From assembly GCA_029339505.1 (NCBI GenBank), contig JAQISU010000115.1:5072001-5136000 (forward strand): a DNA stretch of 64,000 nucleotides. Reading direction: 5' to 3'. Below, in pieces: positions 1 to 13,300 of this stretch. Numbering within the stretch: position 1 is the stretch's first letter; each line of letters begins with the position of its first letter. Position numbers and translations under genes: made by a program. This stretch comes from Unio delphinus (taxonomy: Eukaryota; Mollusca; Bivalvia; Unionida; Unionidae). The notes beneath the pieces were generated by a model, which had not been told where the DNA came from, did not search any database, and worked only from the letters and a program-made list of their open reading frames with translations.

Positions 1-345
1 TGCACAGTGCATAAATAGTATATTTTCATAATATCAACCACCCCACCACCAATGAGAGACCATCTTACCCAGTGCCAAAATAGGCTATTGTGATAATTTC
101 CTTTTTGTCACCCCAACCCCCCATGAGAGGCTCTCTTGCCCAAAACTAGAATAGTATATTTGTATCATATCGGCCCTCACATGAAGGTCAACCCTGAAAT
201 GAGGCCACCATGCCCATTTCATGTTATTGCCCTCCCCCCATGAGAGGTCACCTTACTGATTGCCAAAATAGTATATTTTAATGATATTTGTCCTCTCATT
301 AGAGGTCACCTTGCCCAATATGAAATGATTACATTTTCACAATGT
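1..345. repeat. Imperfect ~60-70 bp tandem repeat
   Basis: About five diverged copies of a unit carrying 'atgagaggtcacctt' and 'gccaaaatagtatattt', the first partial at the window edge. It lies in the Ric-8 intron upstream of the first visible exon. No coding content seen. Confidence 0.6.
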
Positions 346-855
346 TGTCCATCTAATGAATGACCACCCAGATCAAAGGCCACAATTGGACTTCTTTTGA
401 ATTATATTTATGCTTTTCCATGGATTATTGAATGTTGCAATAGATTTCTGAGGGTACATCACTTGACCTTGTTTATTTATTTGTTTACTTTTATTTACTG
501 TTTGTTGGGACTTTTTAGTGTCAGTACGATTGTAGTGATTTTGTGGTCACAGAATGAAATTATTAAAATAATTTCCATAAAAATGTAAAGTCTTATTTAT
601 ATAACCTATTTAAATCTGCATTCACTAAACTTAAATTTAAACTTTAAATCCTGTTTTTTTATACATGCATTATGGTAATTATTTTTCTATATATTTATTG
701 ATTAACTGATTGGTTTGATTGATTGATTGATCAGTTTAAAAGAGCTTCACTGCTAAAATTTCCAATGATTTAATAACATTAAATACACCTCTCACAAAAC
801 TTGTTACTCGTAATTTGTAGAATTTTATCAAACGTAAAGCTGGTTGTTTTAACAC
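346..855. other. Intron sequence, nothing recognised
   Basis: AT-rich single-copy sequence with a short GATT run near 716-730. The 63-codon open frame at 397-588 has no recognisable domain and looks like chance. I see no exon here. Confidence 0.4.
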
Positions 856-859
856 TGTT

Positions 860-1714
860 GTGTCTTCACTAGATAATAGTATTGTACTAAACCTTATTAT
901 TTTTAAAAGCCCTAATTTTTATTCATTAGATAATGGTATTGTGTTAGCCCTTATTATTTTTAAAAGCCCTAATTTTTATTCATTAGATAATAGTATTGTA
1001 CTAAACCTTATTATTTTTAAAAGCCCTAATTTTTATTCATTAGATAATAGATATTGTGTTAGCCCTTATTATTTTTAAAAGCCCTAATTTTTATTCATTA
1101 GATAATAGTATTGTACTAAACCTTATTATTTTTAAAAGCCCTAATTTTTATTCATTGGATAATGGTATTGTATTAGCCCTTATTATTTTTAAAAGCCCTA
1201 ATTTTTATTCATTAGATAATGGTATTGTATTAGCCCTTATTATTTTTAAAAGCCCTAATTTTTATTCATTAGATAATGGTATTGTATTAGCCCTTATTAT
1301 TTTTAAAAGCCCTAATTTTTATTCATTAGATAATGGTATTGTATTAGCCCTTATTATTTTTAAAAGCCCTAATTTTTATTCATTAGATAATGGTATTGTA
1401 TTAGCCCTTATTATTTTTAAAAGCCCTAATTTTTATTCATTAGATAATAGTATTGTACTAAACCTTATTATTTTTAAAAGCCCTAATTTTTATTCATTAG
1501 ATAATATATATTGTGTTAGCCCTTATTATTTTTAAAAGCCCTAATTTTTATTCATTAGATAATGGTATTGTGTTAGCCCTTATTATTTTTAAAAGCCCTA
1601 ATTTTTATTCATTAGATAATGGTATTGTGTTAGCCCTTATTATTTTTAAAAGCCCTAATTTTTATTCATTAGATAATGGTATTGTGTTAGCCCTTATTAT
1701 TTTTAAAACCTTAT
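860..1714 (+). repeat. 57-bp minisatellite, about 15 copies
   Basis: The 57-bp unit exists in two main types, 'agtattgtactaaacc' and 'ggtattgtattagccc', each followed by a shared 'ttattatttttaaaagcc' segment. Because 57 is a multiple of 3 and the unit lacks stops in one frame, long repetitive open frames arise. Single-base changes near 1050 and 1507 shift that frame. The array lies in an intron and I regard it as non-coding. Confidence 0.9.
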
Positions 1715-1948
1715 CATTATTCACTAGTATATCAAGTGGCTTTCGAGATGTAGTTAAAATGAGAATTTTAAAAAATCCTATTTTTATTCATAAATGCCTC
1801 CGGGCATCATTAAATATGACACTTATCTATTTTGTCACTTTTTGCATATCGCATGAATATTTACTATGTGGGTTCATTATGTATGGACAAGTATCCATTT
1901 GATGGAAGGAACGAAAATAAATGCATTGTTGTCTGTTACATGTACATG

Positions 1949-2182
1949 CAGGGCCCCTAGTATTTGAGTTTTCTAAAGTGGTCACCATTACAGATCACTT
2001 CTATCTCACCTGTCTTCATTGGTTTGAGTCTTGGGCTTGGTCAATGTGGGTAAATGAGAAAGCTTACTAGTAGCTTCACATTTGTCAGTTGTTCTTTCTA
2101 GGGGTTTTACACCATTTATACTGGCCACTATGTTTAGCCTATTTTATGCTGAAAAATGGCATTAAGTACTATAACAACAACA
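1949..2182 (+). mobile_element. tRNA-derived SINE (family A), diverged copy
   Basis: It shares the order of blocks seen in the cleaner copies at 7.6, 8.3 and 9.7 kb: a 'gggcccct' start, 'cattacagatcac', a B-box-like 'ggtttgagtc', 'gtgagaaagctt', 'atactggccac', 'gctgaaaaatgg', and a tail of AAC repeats. SINEs of this form are transcribed by RNA polymerase III from the internal promoter and moved by a LINE partner. This copy is about 234 bp and clearly old. Confidence 0.75.
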
Positions 2183-2316
2183 TGTACATGCTACTATGTA
2201 TCCATTTGTGGTTATATGTATGGATTTATATATAAATAAATTCCTTTGTTTGAGGGTTTCATGGTGTAGATTAGTTCGTCAGCTAATCGTGTTACTTTCT
2301 TTAAATAAATTAATTA

Positions 2317-2317
<1 letters not shown>

Positions 2318-2370
<53 letters not shown>

Positions 2371-2371
2371 T
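2318..2371. repeat. (TTA)n microsatellite
   Basis: About 18 uninterrupted ATT/TTA triplets, followed by a 'cccttatta' motif also found between the later tracts. Confidence 0.95.
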
Positions 2372-2806
2372 CCCTTATTATTATTCATAAGATAATAGTA
2401 TTGTATAACCCTTTTCATTATTCAGTAGATGTTTTTGTACTAGCTCTTATTATTCAATGCATAATAGAATTGTAAAATCCTTATTATTATTAAATATACT
2501 GTTATTACTTTATTCAAAATAATAACAGCATTTAAAAGTATTGATAAATTTTGTGAGGTTGGAACTCATCAAAATAAATGAACATTCAGTATATATCATT
2601 ACCAGTATTCTCACTGCATGAACATTCACACTAGAAGAGTTAGCTCCCATTGTCTGTGTGTGAAGCACTTTTTTCAGCTCATTGTTATTTCCCACAATGT
2701 GTTCAGTTTCCAGAAAATCATGTTCTTGGACTTTAAAATTGAAAAGAGTGTGTGCTTATTTATGGCATGTACAAGTATTATTCAGATATTTAATATTGTA
2801 GTTGTT

Positions 2807-2810
2807 GTTA

Positions 2811-2886
<76 letters not shown>

Positions 2887-2893
2887 AATTCCC

Positions 2894-2937
<44 letters not shown>

Positions 2938-2944
2938 AATTCCC

Positions 2945-2994
<50 letters not shown>

Positions 2995-3001
2995 AATTCC
3001 C

Positions 3002-3057
<56 letters not shown>
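2807..3057. repeat. Compound (TTA)n microsatellite next to a splice acceptor
   Basis: Four long (TTA)n tracts separated by 'taaattccc', a higher-order repeat of microsatellite plus spacer. The last tract runs directly into the 'ttcag' acceptor of the Ric-8 exon at 3061, so the usual pyrimidine tract is replaced by TTA triplets. Confidence 0.95.
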
Positions 3058-3060
<3 letters not shown>

Positions 3061-3232
3061 TCATACAATAAACCTGCTCATCAACATGCCCAAAGACTGC
3101 TATGAGGAGCTTCTTATACCCCTAAATGAGGGGGATGTAGGCAGTGTGGAAAACAAAGAGGTTGAGTTTGATGGAAAGAATATGGAGGCCATTGTTATTC
3201 TTCTGAATTTCCTGTACCGCAGACTTGATAGA
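3061..3232 (+). CDS. RIC8A: Ric-8 exon (first in window)
   Basis: Acceptor AG is at 3059-3060 and donor gtaagt at 3233. The first base completes a phase-2 codon; the frame then opens with [18 protein letters not shown] and ends in LYRRLDR at phase 0. Matches the Ric-8 armadillo repeat segment with H-x-V/I-N-L-L-x-N-L/M-P. The acceptor is immediately preceded by (TTA)n. Confidence 0.93.
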
Positions 3233-6200
3233 GTAAGTACATACTAGCACAGACATCAACAGATCTCTACTGTTATAAAACAAGTTTTGAGCATAACAAT
3301 AAATGTTGTGGAAGAGACAGTGGAATGTGATGGGAGATGGGGTGGGTATTGGAAGCATGATTGGGTAAATGATGGAACTATAGTCTTAATATACCTTCCC
3401 GTTTGTTTGTACCCCAATCTACTTCAATAACAGAAATCTTTAATGTGATAAAAATTGCACAGAATTTAATCCATTCATTGATTTATAATTTATAACCCAA
3501 ATGTGACCAGAGTGGCCCAAATGCTGGAGTTCTCTATAACTTTGATGTTTAACAGACTTTCCATACTAACACAGCACCATGTTGCATACACTATGGGCAA
3601 GTTGATTTCCTCAAACAACATTGTTACGTAGTTCATCCTATTTGGTAACTTCTGGATAATTTCATAAATTACCATAATGTTGAGAGCTTAGAGTTAATCC
3701 CTATGCACTCATGTAAAAAGAAATTACTCCACTTGTTAAATCCACGTGAAAGGCAAATTTGTAGTTCTCATTCTTTTCCTTTTGCTTGATTTGACATAGT
3801 AAATATCAGAAGCAGATGTTATAATATTTTCCTTCTATGTACATACATATGTAGTCATGCATACACCTATTTGCACCACTCCAGTAGCCTAGTGGTTAGA
3901 GTGTCTGCCGCAGAAGCGGCAGGTCATGAGTTCGATCCCATGCCATGTCATACCAAAGACTTAGAAAAATGGTACCAACAGCTGCCTCGCTTGACGCTCA
4001 GCATTAAGAGGTTAGTGTTTGGACTGGTCATCCTTGTGTCAGGATAATGTGACAGGGTGGGAAATCATGCTACATGTCTGCGGCATGAAGCCTCAGTGCT
4101 AGACATCACTATAAAACTGACTCGCTGTAGACATCGTAGCAATATGACTGAAATTTTTTTAAAGCTACGTAAAAAATCCTAATCAAACAAACAAACAAAC
4201 ACCTATTTGCTGAAAATGGACTTGTCCAGGAACTGCAAATGACTGGCATACAGGGTCATCATTTATATTGAAAACATCCATTTTGAATGAAATATGCAGA
4301 CGATAATGTTGTTATGTTGTATCTTTTATCTCATCTGTGCTTTTCATTTTTAAATCAGTATGGGATACAAACAAATGGAGAGGTATATTCAGATTATAGG
4401 GTTGGGTATTAGCAGCATGATTGGGGCAGAGATACAAGATGGGGTGGGTATTGGAAGTATGATTGGAGTGAGTAGAGGGGAGCAGGATTGGGTACAGTGG
4501 GACCCCACTATAACCCGCCCCGCTATAACCCGAATTCGGATATAACCCGGTCGTGGCATGGCTCCCGAAATTTCAGGTAATTTATTACAGGTATTTTTCT
4601 CAAAGACCAAAAAAAAAACAACTTTTAAGTATGAAAAAACAAAAAATACGTCAAGAGTTTAATTATTAATCTCATATTCGTCTAAACAGTGCGAAAAAGA
4701 ACGTGTAGAAAATGTATTATCAAATTTCTTCTAGTTTTGTGCCAAAATAAACGTCTGAAATACGAACCAATTGCTGGGCCTACTGAGAACTTTGATCTTT
4801 GTTTATTGTTGAAAAATTACAGCTCATAAGTGTCAATATTATAATTACTGATTCCTGAGTAATGAAGCCATCGTGTCTACTTTGTGTTTGTCTTGAATGC
4901 ATTCTGAATACAATCTTTGCTCTAATAATCTCCGATATATTTTCTCTTAATATCATACACAACCAAGCAATAGCCAATGCAGGGGTTGATAAAAGATTCT
5001 CACCAGAATGTATAAATCTATCAATTTAAGTACATTGTTTATCATCAAAGTGAACTGCCGAGCTAAACAGTGACATAATTCAAAATTTAAAATACAGCCA
5101 GTTCACCTGCTGTATTAGAGTACATCAAAAGAACATGACGCAATAGCTGGGCGGCAAGTTCAAAGGACTTTGACTAGCAGCTTGGTTGGGAAAATGCTGA
5201 AATTTACAATGACTGAATTCAGAGACAGAAAGATCCTGAGATGTACATGTAGTTATTATAAGAATACACTTTAGCTTCCATTATTTAATCTATGGACATG
5301 TACTATTTCATCATTCATTACGTACACCCATTACGTAATTTTTGTTTTTTTCTTTTCATTGAATTCAGTCACATAATGATCTGTGACAAAATTATTGAAT
5401 ATTTTACATCCTTGTGTGGATATTTTCGATGGAAATATTTGTATTATGGATTCAGTGTATGTTACAAGATTTGCTGGTGAGTACACGGTGTTGATACTCT
5501 TTTCATGTAATAGATTATACATGTATATATAAATTAGACACGTGTATGTACCAATGCATGGTTCTCTGAATAAAGTAATATATTAAATCTGCAATTTCTG
5601 TTACCACAGCAAATGTTTTTCTCATTTAATATATATTGATCAAAAATGGTAATTGTGCCATGCATTTTCGCACCCGTCTTTATGTACCCCCCCCCCCAAT
5701 TAAATCCAAAAATGTGTTGGTTCTGTACATGGTTGCTTATAACACGGTTCAGTTCATAGCCCGGTCGGATTCTATGGCTCCCAACTACCGTGTTATAGCG
5801 GGGTCCCACTGTATTGGGAGCATGATTGGGGTTATTGATTAGAGTAGGTGGGTATTAGAAACATGATTGGGATTATTGATGAGTGTAGAGTGGGTATTAG
5901 AAGCATGATTGAGATTATTGATTAGAGTAGAGTGGGTATTGGAAGCATGATTGGGGTGAGGGATTGGAGTAGTGTTGGGTATTGGGAGCATGATTAGATC
6001 AAATGCAGCAATAAACTTCTTCATGGACAGTTTCTTGTTTAAAGTCATCTTTTCTATCAGACATTTAAAAAAACAGCCAACAGAAAATGAGGTTATTCAT
6101 CATTTTCCTGTTGTGCTTAAGGTGACTAAAATTAATATTTCAGGTTTTTCAACGCTACAATGATGAAAGCTCATTGACACAAGATAGCATAAAAGCAGGG

Positions 6201-9200
6201 TAGATAATCAGTTTTTAAGGCAAATAAATGTAATGGATGCCACATAAAAGAACTCTTATGGCTTATGTTATGATCAGAGCTTTATAAAAAAATTGATGAA
6301 GGGACAGTGACTGGTTAAAATTAAATGTAGGAACAGGGGCATTGGTTAAAATTAAATGTAGGAATGGTGATAGATTGGTTAAAATTAAATGTAGGGACAG
6401 TGACTGATTGGTTAAAATTAGATGTAGGACCAGTGACTGATTGGTTACAATTAAATGTAGGACCAGTGACTGATTTGGTTAAAACTAGATATAGGAAAAG
6501 TGATTGGTTTTAATTATATGTTGAAATAGTGATTGTTTGGTTAAAATTAGGTGTAGGAATCATGATGGTTAAAATTAGATGTAAGAACATTGACTGGTTA
6601 AAATTAGATGTTGGAATAGTGACTGAGTGGTTAAAACAAGATGTAGGAATAGTGACTGATTGGTTTAAATTAGATGTTGGATCAGTAACTGATTGGTTAA
6701 AACTAGATCTAAGATCAGTTACTGATTGGTTAAATTAGATATAGGAACATAAAATGGTTAATTTAGATGCAGGAACAGTTACAAATTGGTGAAATAAATC
6801 TGTTTCAACATAAGAAAATCACAAAGTTTCATATGATACTGTCACAAAAGAAAGGCACCTTAAAATAGCAGGTGAGGAGAACATAATGAAAGAAAATCAA
6901 ATACAGAATATTTTTTCTTTGTCATCTTCCAGCCCACAAAATCCCTCAAAGAATGCTTGACTCCAATTCTACATTGTTTATGCGAGACTTGCCGGTCAAA
7001 CAGAGCAATAAGAAAATTCTGCAAAAGTAAGGTAGGTCAGAATTATGAATATTATATGTCCAAAGCAGCTTTGAAAATATAAAATTTCAAACAGTTTTAT
7101 CATGTTTCAGTGAGTGAACGTGCCTTGATTCAGAAGGTAGTTATTCATTTTTATTTTATCTGTCCATCCAGCACATGTGCATTTAAAGCAGAAAATGTAT
7201 TAATATTTAAATTAACAGACTTTAGGATTTGGTGGAGCCAAATTACTTTGATCATGATAATGCAAAATATATAAAGATGTCAGGCAAAAATTTTTCATTC
7301 AGTTTTAAATAAAAATTGTTTCACAAATTGTTATCTAAATGGGAGATGAAGATGATGGTTAGGATGATGATACAGTGAGTAAAATGTACCAAGATAAGGT
7401 ACTTATATTTATTTTGTTGTACCTTACTCAACTGGATCATACTCTATTGTGTCTTACACTGTTGGACCTAACTTTATTGGACCTTACTCTATTGGACTTT
7501 ACACTGTTGTATCTTACACTGTTGTACCTTACTCAATTAGATCATACACTGTTGTATCTTACACTGTTGTATCTTGCACTGTTACACCTTACTCTGTTGC
7601 ACCTTACTCTTTTTGTCAGGGCCCCAAGTGGTCAGGTGGTCTAAAGCGCTCTCCGTTACAGATCACTACCATCTCACCTCTGTCTGCATGGGTTTGAGTC
7701 TAAGATTCGGCTAATGTAGTTATGTGAGAAGCTTGCCAGTAGCTTCTTGTGGGTCGGTGGTTCTTTACGGTGGTTTTACTGGGTTCTTCCTCCACCAATA
7801 ATACTGGCCGCCATGAATCGCCTATCGTGTGCTGAAAAATGGCGTTAAACGCTACAACAATAACAACTTTATTAGATCATACACTGTTGTATCTTACACT
7901 GTTACATCTTACTCTGTTATACCTTACTCTATGAGATCATACACTGTTGTATCTTACACTGTTGGACCTTACACTGTAGCATACCTTACTATGTTGGACC
8001 TTACTCTGTTGTATGTTACTCTGTTGTATCTTACATTGTTGGACACCTTACTCTGTTGTACCTTACTCTATTAGATCATACACTATGGTATCTTACACTG
8101 TTGGACTTGCTCTATTGGACTTTACACTGTAGCATACCTTACACTGTTACACCTTACTCTGTTGTATGTTGCTGTGGTGGACCTTACTCTGTTGGACCTT
8201 ATTATATTGGATCATACTCTGTTGTATGTTACTCTGTTGTATCTTACACTTTTTGTCCGGGTACCCTGAGTGGTCTAAAGTGCTCTCCATTACTGATCAC
8301 TGCCATCTCACCTGTCTGCGTGGGTTTGAGTCTAAGATTCAGCTGATGTAGTTATGTGAAAAAGCTTGCCAGTAACTTCTCATGGGTCGGTGGTTCATTC
8401 CATGGGTTTTTGCAGGTTCTTCACCAATAATACTGGCCGCCATGTATAGCCTATCGTGTGCTGAAAAATGGTGTTATACCCTACAACAACAACAACCTTC
8501 CTCTTTTAGATCATACACTGTTGTATCTTACACTGTTACACCTTACTCTGTTGTACCTTACTCTATTAGATCATACACTGTTGTATCTTACACTGTTACA
8601 CCTTACTCTATTGTACCTTACTCTATTAAATCATACACTGTTGTATCATACACTGTTACACCTTACTCTATTGTACCTTACTCTATTAAATCATACACTG
8701 TTGTATCTTACACTGTTGTATCTTACACTGTTGGACCTTATACTGTAGCATACCTTACTCTGTTTGACCTTACACTGTTACACCTTACCCTGTTGTATGT
8801 TACTATGTTGGACCTTACTCTGTTGGACTTTATTATATTGGATCATTCTTTGTTGTATCTTACTCTGTTGGACACCTAACTATATTGTACCTTACTCTAT
8901 TAGATCATGCACTGTTGTATTTTACTGTTACATCTTACTCTGTTAAACCATACTCTATTGGTTCATACTCTGTTGTATCTTATACTGTTGGACCTTACAC
9001 TGTAGCATACCTTACACTGTTGTACCTTGCACTGTTGGACCTAACACTGTTTTACCTTACTTTATTGGACCTTACTCTGTTGTATCTTGCACTGCTGGAC
9101 CTTACTCTGTTGGACCTGGCACTATTAGATTTTACTCTGTTGGACCTTAAACTATTGGACCTTACACTATTAGACCTTACCCTGTTTGACCTTACTCTGT

Positions 9201-10293
9201 TGGACCTTACACTATTAGACCTTACACTGTTGGACCATACTTATTAGATCATACTCTGTTGGACCTTACACCATTATATCTTACTCTGTTGGACCTCAAA
9301 CTATTGGACCTTAAACTATTGGACCTTAATTTACTGGACCTTACTTTTTTGGAACTTACTCTGTTGGACCTTGCACTATTGGACCTTACACTGTTGGATG
9401 TTACTTCATTGGATCATACTCTATTGGACCTTACACTATTGGACCTTACTCTGTTGGACCTTACACTATTGGACCTTACTCTGTTGGACCTTACACTGTT
9501 GTATCTTACAATATTGGACCTTACTCTGTTGGACCTTACACTATTGGACTATACTTTATTGGATCATACTCTGTTGGACCATGCTCTGTTGGACCTTGCA
9601 CTATTGGACCTTACTCTGTTGGACCTTACCCTGTTTGACCTTACTCTGTTGGACCTTACACTATTGGACCTTACACTGTTGGACCTTACACTGTTGGACC
9701 TTACTCTGTCATACCTACTCTCTCAGGGCCCCTGAGTGGTCCAAAACGCTCTCATGTTACGGATCACTGCCATCTCACCTCTGTCTGCGTGGGTTCGAGT
9801 CTCGGATTCAGCCAGTGTGGGTATGTGAGAAAGATTGCCGGTAGCTTCTCGTGGGTAGGTGGTTCTTTTTTGGGTTTTCTGTGTTCTTCCTCCACCGTTA
9901 ATACTGTTGTACCATACTCTATTAGACCTTACACTGTTTTACCTTACTGTATTGGACTTTACTCCATTGGATCTTACACTGTTTTACCTTACTGTATTGG
10001 ACTTTTGTCAGTTGCACCTTTCTCTCTTGGATCTTATATAAAAGTCTGATCTTTGATTATTCTGATGCAGAGACTTTTTGTCAGGTTCATCATTAATATT
10101 GTTGCTTGGAGTCGGTGGTACTTTTGCAAAATAATTGTTTAAATGATGTATTACAAATTTACTTTTTATATTGTTTTCAAAAGAATGCATTGTAAGTACA
10201 GTATATAATTACAATTAGAGGTTTTTATACATCTTTTGAATTTATTTGACCTTTAGATAAGCATATCAGGGGAAAATCTAGCTACTTATTATT

Positions 10294-10338
<45 letters not shown>

Positions 10339-13300
10339 CAAGTATAATTAATAATAATGATCTTTATTCATGCCATATTTAACATGTGGATTTTTTTTGT
10401 GTTATGTACATAAATACATAGGCAATGAGAACAAGAATGGGTGTAACCAAAAGTGCATTGCCCTCACAGTTGTACCATGAAACAAGCTTGGAAAGTACTC
10501 TCACCATTACAAGCATAAACTTCTTCAGTTATTTAAAATTTACCACAGACTAGTTCCCACATATCTTCAAGATTTAATTTGACCTTTATTTATAGAACAT
10601 GAGACCCACGCCATTTTGATCTTTAAATGATCTTCAGCCTCCAATGTGTAAGACAACCTTGTTCTGTAATTCATTGCTACCATCTTCAAGTTAAATATGG
10701 AAAATATTACCCTTTGAAGTAAGAAACAACCCTTCCATACATGATTTTAACGCCTATTTGAACCACGACAAATAAAAACACTCCCATGTTACTACTACGC
10801 TGTTGAAGTAATGTCTCGTATTATGCATGTCAGGCAAAGAACAAATCGTAATAACCTAGATTTAAGGATTTATGTAAGAATCATGTATCTAATAATAAGT
10901 ATTGCTCCAGTGGTTAAATTGAAAATGCTAAAAACTTTCTAGTCTGTTACAATTCATATCTTAGAGATTAAACCCCTTTAAACCTTAACCCTAACCCCAT
11001 TCACTCTTATGATTGAAATATTATTATTTGGTTACCCAATGTTTAACTGTAGAAAATAAAAACAAAAATATTCTTGAATGTGGATAATTATATTAGGATG
11101 ATCAAGAGATTGAATTAATTGACTGAACTCATAACCTTTTCAATCACAGTTAATTAGTTTTAATTTATTGCTATGCGTTGCTTGTAAGTTTATGCATCTT
11201 TTCTGATTTTCTATGTAATCATTTGTACTAGCATCAAGATCACTGATATTATATTTTTTTGTTACTGTTCCCCGGGGAGACAGTGCTAATAAGCTTATGC
11301 TTTCTACTGAATCCCCCAAAATCATGTATTTGCAATTTCATATTTCTCAAATAAATATGATTTAAACTAAGGCCGTAGTAGGTCATATAATTAGTACTAC
11401 CATGGCCATCTGTCAGTCACCACCAAGGCAAAATAGTTGGGTCTCTTGTCCTTTGTCACCACCAATACAGTGTTAGGGTATCAAATAGTGTTATCCTTGT
11501 ACATCTATCAGTCACCACCAATACAGTTATGGTATCAAATAGTGTTACCCTTGTACATCTGTCAGTCACCACCAATACAGTGTTAGGGTATCTAATAGTG
11601 TTACCCTTGTACATCTGTCAATCACCACCAAGTCAGTGTTAGTATGTCTAATAGTTTTACCCTTGTACATCTGTCAGTCACCACCAATACAGTGTTAGGT
11701 TATCAAATAGTTTTACCCTTGTACATCTGTCAGTCACCACCAATACAGTGTTAGGTTATCAAATAGTGTTACCCTTGTACATCTGTCAGTCACCACCAAT
11801 TCAGTGTTAGGTTATCAAATAGTGTTACCCTTGTACATCTGTCAGTCACCACCAATACAGTGTTAGGTTATCAAATAGTGTTACCCTTGTACATCTGTCA
11901 GTCACCACCAATACAGTGTTAGGTTATCAAATAGTGTTATCCTTGTACATCTGTCAGTCACCACCAAGGCAGTGTTAGTGTATCTAATAGTGTTATCCTT
12001 GTACATCTGTCAGTCACCACCAATTCAGTGTTAGGGTATCTAATAGTGTTACCCTTGAAAGTCCCTCAATCACAGCTTAGTTAACTTTTGCATTTTGCTC
12101 TGTCCAAGCCAGTTTTATGGGGTAATCTGTGTTCCATGAATTCATTTGTAGCTCATTTTTGTTTTAGGTCCTTCCACCACTGAAAGATGAAGTGAAACGC
12201 CTACCAGAAGAAGGAGAAACACTGAGGAATAAGTAAATTCTCTCTTCACTAGCCCTCTTAAACAGTTTTATTAAGAATTATATGCTCTCAATTTTACTTT
12301 GTAATAAACGTTTTGATTTTAATGGTCAAATGATTTCTTTACAGAATTTCACCAAATTTGATTCAAGCATTTTGGCATGCAAGCCTTTTAACATTTTACA
12401 AATAATATTGATCTGGGTTCAAAGAATGTTGTCATTACTAAAACTAGAGAAACTTTAAAATGACTGATTCTTTAAAATCTGAGAACAGAATTTTTTTTTT
12501 CATTTTTATGAAAGTATCATGGCATAAAGTCATTTCAGAATTTTACAAATTATGATCTGCTGTCAAATATGCTTGCTATTATTAAAATTAGAAAACATTT
12601 AATCAGCTTTGTATAAAACAACTACATAGAACTTGAAAAATTGTATAGAATTATCCTGGCATGAAGCCTTTACAAAAATTTAATAACATACTGATCTGCC
12701 ATGATATATGGCTGACATTACTAAAACTAGAAAACCCTTTCAACAAATGCTTCTCAAATTCCACAAAACAGACTGGACCAAATTTGATAGAAAGCATCCT
12801 TGTGAGAAAGCCTTTTCAATTTGTAATATGAATCCATCCACAAATATTGCATTATTACTATAAAAAAATAGAAATACTTCTTTAAAAGAATCTGCTCAAC
12901 ATATTTTGATTAAATTATAAAGAAAGCATGAAGACATGATAGGGTTTTTTATATTAATTTTTACAAATAAGGCTGATCTGACATCAATGATGGATTTTGT
13001 TACAAAAAAAGTAGTAAAATATTTTATTGACTTCACAGGTATGCTCCAGTAGAATTTGAGTAAATTGAACAGACAGTATCTTTACATTAAGAACCCTTCA
13101 GGTGTGCACAGGTAATACCATTCCCGTCCCCCCCCCCCAAATCAAATATGGCTTCTGTTACTAAAAAAAGACTTTTCAGTGGTTTTCTCAAAACTGAATT
13201 TGTTTAAATATATTAGATAGTTTCCAGGCACATAGGACATTGCAGAACTACTATTCCATTTAATTGCAAAAACTTTAAAGATATTTTTTTTAAAAAAAAT

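Larger units (their letters stand above)
7430..10030 (+). repeat. 15-bp minisatellite array of about 2.6 kb with SINE insertions
   Basis: The basic unit is 'ttactctgttggacc', with variants such as 'ttacactattggacc' and 'ttacactgttgtatc'. With a 15-bp period all three forward frames can stay open, giving Leu/Asp/Thr-rich or Tyr/Val-rich pseudo-proteins. Three family-A SINEs interrupt it at 7619, 8257 and 9724. It is wholly intronic. Confidence 0.92.

Noticed and set aside
2802..3071. Poly-Tyr and poly-Leu open frames
   Set aside because: They are (TTA)n microsatellite read in two phases.
7375..9844. Several 80-165 codon Leu- or Tyr-rich open frames
   Set aside because: All are translations of the 15-bp minisatellite in different phases, sometimes running into SINEs.
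10975..11000. Telomere-like 'ccttaaccctaacccc'
   Set aside because: Only about two imperfect copies; not an interstitial telomere array.
11400..12060. CRISPR array (and other regular arrays in the window)
   Set aside because: The repeats are contiguous without unique spacers, and the DNA is clearly eukaryotic.
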